Part shown: positions 5,083 to 8,260 of the stretch, one piece after another
Layout of the letters: each line of letters begins with the position of its first letter
Position numbering within the stretch: the first letter of the stretch is position 1
Assembly (NCBI GenBank): GCA_902496505.1
Contig: CABVBB010000071.1
Location: 1 to 8,260, forward strand
Length of the DNA stretch: 8,260 bases
Source of the DNA: an uncultured Peptococcaceae bacterium
GTDB lineage: Bacteria; Bacillota; Peptococcia; Peptococcales; Peptococcaceae
Direction of reading: 5' to 3'
Translations under genes and position numbers: made by a program
Notes under the pieces: generated by a model
The model's input: the letters and a program-made list of their open reading frames with translations, nothing else
What the model was told of the DNA's origin: nothing
Database searches by the model: none

Positions 5083-6243
5083 GTGAGAACGATATTTTTT
5101 ACAGGCAAAGGCGGCGTGGGCAAGACCAGCATAGCAGCAGCTACTGCCTGCCGTCTGGCTCAGGCTGGGCAGCAGGTGCTGATCATGAGCACTGATCAGG
5201 CGCACAGTCTCAGTGACAGCTTTGAGCAGCCTATCGGCAGTGAAGAGACGCTTTTGGCGCCGCATTTATACGGTTTGGAGATCGATGTGGTCAGGGAAAA
5301 TGAAGCGGCTTGGGGAAAGCTTAAGGCCTATCTTCAAGCGCTGTTGACCGTCAGATCAGAGCAGCTGCTGGAGGCAGAGGAGCTCTTGGTTTTCCCAGGG
5401 CTGGAGGAACTGTTTGCCCTGCTCAAGGTGCTGGAGATCAAGGAAAGCGGCCGCTACGATGTATTGATCGTGGATTGCGCGCCCACGGGAGAGACGCTGT
5501 CGCTGCTGCGGTTTCCTGAGATGTTCGGCCAATTAGTGGAAAAGGTGCTGCCTGTCAAGCGCAAGGCTGCCAAAATCGCCGGACCAGCCGTGAGCAAATT
5601 GACGCAGATCCCCATGCCCCAGGACGAGGTCTTTGATGAGATCGAACGGCTGACGAAGCGTCTGGAACAGCTGAAGGCCTTGATGAGCGATGCTTCCCAG
5701 GTCACACTGCGGCTGGTGACTACAGCAGAGCGGATCGTGATCAGAGAGACCAAGCGCAGCTTCACCTGGCTGCATCTGTACGGCTATCCCGTCGATGCCG
5801 TGATCGTCAACAGGCTCTATCCGCCAGAGGCGCTAGCCGGTTATTTTGCCGCCTGGCAGCCGCTGCAGGAGCAGGGGCTCCAGGACATTCAGGAAAGCTT
5901 CAGCGGCCGGCCCATCTTTACCCTCGAGCTGCAGACTGAGGAGCTTAAAGGTAAAGCAGCTCTATTGCAGGCAGCGGAGAAGCTTTATGGGGAGCAGGAC
6001 CCTCTGCCGGTATTGGCTGCAGAAACGATCTTTTCCTTAAAACGCGAGGCTGAGGGCTATCGTCTGACGTGGTCGCTGCCCTTTGCGGATAAAGCCGATC
6101 TGGATATTACGCAGCAGGCAGATGAATTGGTCGTAGGCGTGGAAAACAGCTGGCGGCGTTTGCTGCTTCCCGAGCCGGTGCGCGGCAGGACGGTCGTTAA
6201 AGCCATCTATCAGGAGGGACTGCTGACGCTTTGGCTGGAGTAG
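5083..6243 (+). CDS. ArsA/Get3-family ATPase with C-terminal alpha-crystallin-like domain (second copy)
   Basis: This 386-residue paralogue of the first ATPase has the same domain order. It has deviant Walker A GKGGVGKT (8-15), switch I STDQAHSLSD (36-45), switch II DCAPTGET (131-138), a VNRLYPP nucleotide-pocket motif (242-248) and a beta-rich HSP20-like end from about 316, finishing on the strand LLTLWLE. Cysteines are only Cys23 and Cys132, so no arsenite-binding triad or Get3-type CxxC is present. The pair shares blocks even at DNA level (for example a 17-base identity GAAAGCGGCCGCTACGA), pointing to tandem duplication. Two separate halves could form a heterodimer equivalent to the fused two-half ArsA, or two homodimers. 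The GTG at 5083 follows GAGGAGGA inside the end of the 74-aa gene, so translation is probably coupled. Only a weak hairpin with T5 (6258-6276) follows; a strong terminator was not seen. Confidence 0.9.
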   Translation: MRTIFFTGKGGVGKTSIAAATACRLAQAGQQVLIMSTDQAHSLSDSFEQPIGSEETLLAPHLYGLEIDVVRENEAAWGKLKAYLQALLTVRSEQLLEAEELLVFPGLEELFALLKVLEIKESGRYDVLIVDCAPTGETLSLLRFPEMFGQLVEKVLPVKRKAAKIAGPAVSKLTQIPMPQDEVFDEIERLTKRLEQLKALMSDASQVTLRLVTTAERIVIRETKRSFTWLHLYGYPVDAVIVNRLYPPEALAGYFAAWQPLQEQGLQDIQESFSGRPIFTLELQTEELKGKAALLQAAEKLYGEQDPLPVLAAETIFSLKREAEGYRLTWSLPFADKADLDITQQADELVVGVENSWRRLLLPEPVRGRTVVKAIYQEGLLTLWLE

Positions 6244-6477
6244 GAAAGCGTAAAAGAAAAACAGTATATACTTTTTGCGGGACGAGCGGAAAATCAAACG
6301 CATTTTGTATACATTGTGTATGATAAATGGAAGAGTCTGGGCTCAATAAAAAGTCTTTATTTAAATCGCAGGATTTTTTCTAAAAAACATATTTGTTTCT
6401 GATGAACGGTGGGGTATAATGAATCAATACGGAGTTACTGGAAAATAACACTGTAACTTATTTGAGGAGGGCAATGT
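6244..6477 (+). promoter_or_regulatory. pyc: AT-rich leader and promoter region of pyruvate carboxylase
   Basis: A perfect -10 TATAAT (6415-6420) has a modest -35 TTGTTT (6393-6398) at 16 bases; the predicted start of transcription is near 6427. Upstream sequence (6285-6400) is clearly AT-rich relative to the flanking genes and includes T6 and A6 runs that could act as UP-element-like DNA. The untranslated leader holds an inverted repeat AGTTAC (6433-6438) / GTAACT (6453-6458) with a 14-base gap just before the SD (6464-6470). Further upstream are a palindrome AGTATATACT (6263-6272) and a dyad ATACA-TTG-TGTAT (6309-6321). No small gene was seen. Confidence 0.65.
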
Positions 6478-8260
6478 ATGCAAAAATTTAAAAGAATCCT
6501 AGTAGCAAATCGCGGCGAGATTGCTATTCGAGTATTCAGAGCCTGCCGTGAGCTGGGTATCCGTAGCGTTGCAATTTATTCTGAGGAAGATAAGAATTCT
6601 CTGTTCCGGACGCTGGCTGATGAGTCTTATCAGATCGGCAAAGGCAAATCTCCTGTCGACGCTTATCTGGATATCAATGAGATCATCGCTTTGGCCAAGG
6701 CTAAAGGCGTTGACGCGATCCATCCTGGCTATGGCTTCTTATCCGAAAACAGCGAGTTTGCTGAACGCTGCGAAAAGGCAGGTATTGTGTTCATTGGGCC
6801 TACCCACGTCATGATGGACGCGCTGGGCGACAAGATCCAGTCCAAGATCGTAGCCAGCTCTGTTGGCGTGCCGACCATTCCCGGTATCGAGAAGGCCGCG
6901 ACCAATGAGCAGGAGGTATTGGAATACGCCCGTTTCTGCGGCTATCCTGTCATTTTGAAGGCATCTGCCGGCGGCGGCGGCCGCGGCATGCGTGTCGTTC
7001 GTGAAGAAAAAGATCTGCTGCAAGAATATCAAAGTGCTAAGAGCGAAGCCAAAAAAGCTTTCGGCATCGATGATATCTTTGTAGAAAAATATATCCAAAA
7101 TCCGAAACACATCGAAGTCCAGGTCCTGGGCGACTCCCACGGCAACCTGGTCCATCTGTATGAGCGCGATTGCTCCATTCAGAGACGTCACCAAAAAGTC
7201 ATCGAGTTTTCTCCAGCGCTCTGCATCACCGATGAGCAGCGTCAGGACATCTGCCAAGATGCTTTAAAGATCGCTGGTTCTGTCAATTACCGCGGTGCTG
7301 GTACAGTCGAATTTTTGGTCGATGCTACTGGTCAGCATTATTTCATCGAAATGAACCCTCGTATCCAGGTCGAACATACCGTCAGCGAATTGACCACCGG
7401 CATCGATATCGTGCAGGCGCAGATCTTGGTCGCTGAAGGCTATGCCCTGGATTCCGACGAGATCAATATCAAATCCCAGGCGGACATCGTGCCTAGAGGC
7501 TATGCTATCCAGTGCCGTGTGACCACCGAAGATCCCAACAACAGCTTCGCGCCGGATACCGGTACGATCGAAGTCTATCGTTCCAGTTCAGGCAACGGCA
7601 TCCGCTTAGACGGCGGCAATGCTTACGCTGGTGCGTTCATCAGCCCTTATTATGACAGCCTCCTGGTCAAAGTCTGCTCCTGGAGCCGCAGCTTCGACGA
7701 CTGCGTCAACAAAGCCATCCGTGCGCTGCGTGAGACCAAGATCAAAGGCGTCAAGACCAATATCGGTTTCCTGCTCAACGTGCTCAACCACGAGAGCTTC
7801 CGTCAAGGTGCCTGCGATACCAACTTCATCGCGAAGACGCCAGAACTCTTCAATATCCCCAAGAGCCGCGACAGCGAGTACAAAGTGCTCAAATTCTTGG
7901 GCGAAAAAGCCGTCAACGAACGCAAAGGACCAAAGCCTGTCTTCGACGTGCCGCAGGTGCCCAAATTCCAGCAGCCTGAAAAACCGCTTTACGGCACCAA
8001 GCAGTACCTGGATGAACACGGCCCGGCCGAGCTCTCCAAATGGGTATTGGATCAGAAAAAACTGCTCATCACCGATACCACCTTCCGTGATGCGCATCAG
8101 TCCCTGATGGCGACCCGTATGCGTTCCATCGATATGTACAGAGTGGCTCCAGCCGTTTCTGTCCTGGGCAAAGACCTCTTCTCCCTGGAAATGTGGGGCG
8201 GCGCTACTTTGATACCGCTTACCGTTTCCTTAAAGAATCTCCTTGGGAACGCTTAGAGAT
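6478..8260 (+). CDS. pyc: Pyruvate carboxylase, N-terminal half (frameshifted near 8210; 3' end outside window)
   Basis: Biotin-dependent pyruvate carboxylase makes oxaloacetate from pyruvate, bicarbonate and ATP. The biotin carboxylase part covers residues 1-460: VANRGEIAIRV (9-19), PGYGFLSEN (83-91), the ATP-grasp glycine loop KASAGGGGRGMR (161-172), the catalytic block ERDCSIQRRHQKVIE (229-243, Lys240) and EMNPRIQVEHTVSE (291-304). After a linker, the carboxyltransferase domain begins near 525 with the metal-site sequence DTTFRDAHQS (533-542), then FSLEMWGGAT (568-577). This order identifies pyruvate carboxylase over acetyl-CoA carboxylase AccC. The ATG at 6478 follows AGGAGG by 7 bases. 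As read, the frame stops at TAG 8254-8256 (592 aa), but the expected protein continues in the +1 frame after 8210. The full enzyme is about 1,140-1,150 residues, so half the gene and the biotin domain lie beyond the window. Confidence 0.93.
8206..8260 (+). other. pyc: Apparent one-base deletion (frameshift) in pyc
   Basis: After GGAT (codons 8197-8208) the read frame gives LIPLTVSLKNLLGNA and a stop at 8254-8256, which is foreign to the family. If one base (T or C) is restored within ACTTTGAT at 8208-8211, the translation becomes FDTAYRFLKESPWERLE, the standard pyruvate carboxylase continuation, and stays open to the window end. A lost T from a four-T run would explain it. It may be a sequencing or assembly error or a real mutation. 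Confidence 0.85.

Noticed and set aside
3699..6243. Arsenic-resistance operon
   Set aside because: ArsA-type ATPases alone suggest this, but the metal-binding cysteines are absent and no arsB, acr3, arsD or arsR is nearby; the ArsC-like gene at 353-709 is in a separate unit and has the CxxC of the Spx/YffB-like branch.
6248..6278. Terminator after the second ATPase
   Set aside because: Hairpins that can be drawn here (for example 6258-6276) are A/T-only or bulged and lack a GC core, so only a weak stop is possible and I did not list it as a feature.
6739..7257. 172-aa and, further on (7606-8097), 163-aa open frames on - within pyc
   Set aside because: Both lie opposite highly conserved pyruvate carboxylase sequence and show no ribosome site or recognisable domain.
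1..8260. CRISPR arrays, tRNA or rRNA genes, insertion sequences
   Set aside because: No regularly spaced repeats, no cloverleaf-like segment or rRNA signature and no transposase or terminal repeats were seen.

Overview
The window looks like chromosomal DNA of a Bacillota (Firmicutes) bacterium. Nearly every gene has a strong AGGAGG-type ribosome binding site, GTG starts occur, the promoters are of the sigma-A type and the intrinsic terminators carry T-tracts. The moderately high GC content and the gene set (pyruvate carboxylase, tandem ArsA-type ATPases) would suit the Negativicutes, but that placement is a guess from style and not from a search.

Layout: (1) At the left edge on + is the 3' end of an EcsC-like gene, then an ArsC/Spx-family thioredoxin-fold gene (353-709). 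A perfect 18-bp bidirectional terminator (714-755) closes it. (2) On - is a two-gene operon: an AraC-type DNA-binding domain fused to a GNAT acetyltransferase (2790-1951), translationally coupled through ATGA to a DHA3-like MFS exporter (1954-761). Its leader (2975-2791) contains a three-codon ORF with a perfect Shine-Dalgarno (SD) sequence and competing complementary segments. One of them would pair with the SD of the AraC-GNAT gene, as in an erm-type translational attenuator. (3) On + is a cluster under a near-consensus promoter: a MarR regulator (3114-3605), an ArsA-type ATPase with a C-terminal alpha-crystallin-like domain (3699-4865), an unrecognised 74-aa protein (4855-5079) and a second ArsA-type ATPase of the same architecture (5083-6243). 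Similar 23-bp dyads lie on the marR promoter and just before the first ATPase gene, suggesting that MarR controls both. (4) After an AT-rich gap with a perfect TATAAT box comes the 5' half of pyruvate carboxylase (from 6478). It runs off the window and carries an apparent one-base deletion near 8210.

The most interesting unit is the MarR / ArsA / small protein / ArsA cluster. The two ATPases keep all nucleotide-binding motifs but lack the cysteine sets of arsenite-pump ArsA and of Get3, and no arsenite permease or ArsR is visible, so arsenic efflux is unlikely. Both the MarR protein and the 74-aa protein end in a flexible tail carrying a terminal I-x-I/V motif. That is the classic ligand of alpha-crystallin domains, and both ATPases carry such a domain. 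A regulator and a small partner that dock on a paired ATPase chaperone is a testable, apparently undescribed arrangement, though it is inference from sequence alone.
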